From Emticicia sp. (lineage in GTDB: Bacteria > Bacteroidota > Bacteroidia > Cytophagales > Spirosomataceae), in NCBI GenBank assembly GCA_017495105.1, contig JAFEIL010000083.1, positions 1 to 42,566 on the forward strand: a DNA stretch of 42,566 nucleotides, written 5' to 3'. Shown here piece after piece: positions 40,877 to 42,566 of the stretch (positions are counted from its first letter, which is position 1; each line of letters begins with the position of its first letter). The position numbers and the translations under genes were made by a program. A model generated the notes under the pieces. It had not been told where the DNA came from, searched no databases, and saw nothing but the letters and a program-made list of their open reading frames with translations.

Positions 40877-42508
40877 TTACAACTTTCCTACTTCTCGCCA
40901 AACATCCAATTCTTCTTTCAATCTATCATTGATTACCTCCAATTTGGTATCAATTCGCATGGTAGGTCTATTTTTTAGGTTATAAGGTTTCCATTCGGGA
41001 GCGTCTTTGGCATAAGGTTTCCCTGTTTTGGCAAAGTTTGTCCATAATTCGGCAAAATTATGAGAAGCGGTTACTCGTTCGGGCTTATTACCACCAAAGA
41101 AACTTGGTTTATCGGCCGATTCATTATAGAATTTAAAGCTAATATCCATCGCATGAGGTGTACCCATTTCGTAATTAGTACCTGGAATTTTCACTTCTGA
41201 TTTATATCCAAAATTGTAGAGATAAACATTCGCACCACCTTGTTTGGCTTTTTTCTCAGCAATATCTATCGAACCTAAACCCATCATTGTAATAGATGAA
41301 ATAGCAATATAAATGTCTGCTGGCGAAGCATTTGGACGAGCTTTACGATAGGTATCAATTATCTTTTTTGTATTTTCACCATAGGTTGACTCAAGTTTTT
41401 TATGCAATGCCTCAAAATCGTACTTTGCAAAATCTGTTTCTTTTCGTTCCCAAGCAAAAAATGCCCATTCGTCTTCATTCCAACCAACCAAGAGCGGCTT
41501 ATCTTTAGAAATCATCGGTGCAGATGGTTCGAATGGATTATTGGGAAGTGCTTTTCCATCTACTACTGGTCCAAAACCACCATAGTTTCTACGCATAAAT
41601 CCCTGATTTTTATTTTTCTCAACGAATGGTGGCACAAATGGAAGCTTCGCTTGAATCGCTAATAATTCTGAAGCTGGTATATCCAAAATCTTTTTCCAAT
41701 CTTTTGTTTCGATATTTAGCTCTTTTAAAAGCATTAAAGTAGTTTCGGTTGCCACTTCTTTCGGAGTCATTCGCACACCCGGCCCACTTTCAATGGATGC
41801 TTTATTGAAATATGGTGCAGCCGATGGCATCGCATATAAACAAGACGTTTTGGCTCCACCACCTGATTCTCCCCAAATCATCACATTTTTTGGGTTACCG
41901 CCAAAGTTAGCAATATTCTTATTCACCCATTTCAGCCCCTCTACAATATCCAACATACCATTATTTCCCGAACCTTCGTATTCGGCTCCACCTAGTTCTT
42001 CCAAATACAAAAAGCCAAATAAGCCCAAGCGATGGTTGGTTTCTACGACCACCACATCAAAATGACGAGCGAGATTTGCACCATCTTGTCCGCCAGAACC
42101 ACCCGAACCAATCACAAACCCTCCACCGTGACTATAAAACATAACTGGGCGTTTTTTATCATCATTGGCGGGTGTCCAAACATTTAAAAACAGACAATCT
42201 TCCGATGGTGATGGCTCATTTTTTCGTGGGTTTTGGACTGCAGGAGCTCCCAAAGTCAAGGTTTCTTTAACGCCTGTCCAAGGTTCGAGCGGAGCAGGAC
42301 GACGAAAACGTCTTTCGCCTGATGTTTTACCCGCATAAGGAACGCCTTTGAAAATATTTACTCCGTTTTCTCGGTACCCTTTTATTTTTCCAAAATTGGT
42401 TTCAGAAGTGATAAATTCTTCAATAAAAGAATTGGAAAAAGCGTAGCTTGAAATAGACAAACCAGCTACCGTAAGAGCAGTTTTGTTCAAAAATTCTCTT
42501 CTTTTCAT
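40877..42508 (-). CDS. Tat-exported type-B carboxylesterase
   Basis: A 543-residue carboxylesterase/lipase family protein with a twin-arginine start (MKRREFLNKTALTVAGLSI). It has EDCLFLNVWTP, the oxyanion HGGGFVIGSG, the nucleophile Ser215 in GESGGG and the likely catalytic His452 in TPHAMDI. It would cut carboxylic esters in the periplasm or outside; with the pectin-like locus nearby, feruloyl, acetyl or methyl esters are candidates, but nothing in the sequence fixes the substrate. It is 149 bases upstream of the 2Fe-2S subunit gene and may be co-transcribed with it. Confidence 0.87.
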   Translation of the reverse strand: MKRREFLNKTALTVAGLSISSYAFSNSFIEEFITSETNFGKIKGYRENGVNIFKGVPYAGKTSGERRFRRPAPLEPWTGVKETLTLGAPAVQNPRKNEPSPSEDCLFLNVWTPANDDKKRPVMFYSHGGGFVIGSGGSGGQDGANLARHFDVVVVETNHRLGLFGFLYLEELGGAEYEGSGNNGMLDIVEGLKWVNKNIANFGGNPKNVMIWGESGGGAKTSCLYAMPSAAPYFNKASIESGPGVRMTPKEVATETTLMLLKELNIETKDWKKILDIPASELLAIQAKLPFVPPFVEKNKNQGFMRRNYGGFGPVVDGKALPNNPFEPSAPMISKDKPLLVGWNEDEWAFFAWERKETDFAKYDFEALHKKLESTYGENTKKIIDTYRKARPNASPADIYIAISSITMMGLGSIDIAEKKAKQGGANVYLYNFGYKSEVKIPGTNYEMGTPHAMDISFKFYNESADKPSFFGGNKPERVTASHNFAELWTNFAKTGKPYAKDAPEWKPYNLKNRPTMRIDTKLEVINDRLKEELDVWREVGKL

Positions 42509-42519
42509 AGTTTTATACT

Positions 42520-42527
42520 CAAAAGTA
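42520..42527 (-). promoter_or_regulatory. Candidate -7 box (TACTTTTG) for the carboxylesterase gene
   Basis: Minus-strand TACTTTTG fits TAnnTTTG, 11 bases before the start at 42508, which would give a very short leader. It is identical to the boxes before the rhamnosidase gene and the GntP gene. Confidence 0.4.
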
Positions 42528-42566
42528 ATTGATTTGCAAAAAAGCGATAATTTTCTAATTTTATGC

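Overview
The window looks like a chromosomal segment of a Bacteroidota bacterium, most likely from the Cytophagales (an Emticicia/Arcicella/Flectobacillus-like relative). This rests on the AT-rich base composition, the near absence of Shine-Dalgarno sequences, several TAnnTTTG promoter boxes of the Bacteroidota type, a DUF4834 gene, and secreted carbohydrate enzymes of types common in this phylum. The genus is a guess. I see no rRNA, tRNA, CRISPR array, insertion sequence or phage gene.

Layout. 1-1369: a loose region with a small lipoprotein (chagasin-like fold) flanked by two copies of a repeated leader and start of an unknown small gene. 1370-3874: arginine deiminase family enzyme and a CtlX-type citrulline/arginine-modifying enzyme. 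3961-5258: SatD-family protein followed by a broken DUF3307 membrane-protein gene. 5313-8262: a two-gene redox module, an FAD/NAD(P)H oxidoreductase and a membrane polyferredoxin. 8365-10692 (minus): deoC, histone-deacetylase-family enzyme, DoxX and DUF4834, read from a recognisable promoter. 10767-13007 (minus): a secreted thioredoxin-like protein and stand-alone cobA. 13307-15514: a NarX/PilJ-type sensor kinase with its NarL-type regulator. 15960-21012: housekeeping and miscellaneous genes (VWA protein, nth, MOSC, serine hydrolase, SUI1/YciH, lipid kinase, DUF4440).

21280-42508 is the most coherent part and looks like a plant-polysaccharide and sugar-acid locus. On the minus strand lie a GH78 alpha-L-rhamnosidase, a rare-looking SASA esterase fused to a NodB polysaccharide deacetylase, a CE15 glucuronoyl-esterase-like protein and a Tat-exported Gfo/Idh/MocA oxidoreductase. 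After a decayed short-chain dehydrogenase and a frameshifted Uma2 gene comes a plus-strand aldarate cluster: GntP-family permease, garD, gudD and kdgD. These would take galactarate and glucarate to 2-oxoglutarate semialdehyde. Convergent to it are a Tat-exported molybdopterin aldehyde oxidase with its 2Fe-2S subunit and a Tat-exported carboxylesterase. My inference is that sugars and uronic acids are released and oxidised outside the cytoplasm, and aldarates are then imported and broken down. No SusC/SusD pair and no semialdehyde dehydrogenase are visible here.

Points most worth a second look are the SASA-NodB fusion, the FAD reductase/polyferredoxin module, the proposed periplasmic uronate-to-aldarate route, the alternating GC-rich hairpin at the kdgD start, three decaying genes (DUF3307, an SDR remnant, Uma2 with a T7 tract), a 76-base G-free leader before the CtlX gene, and several palindromic intergenic elements.
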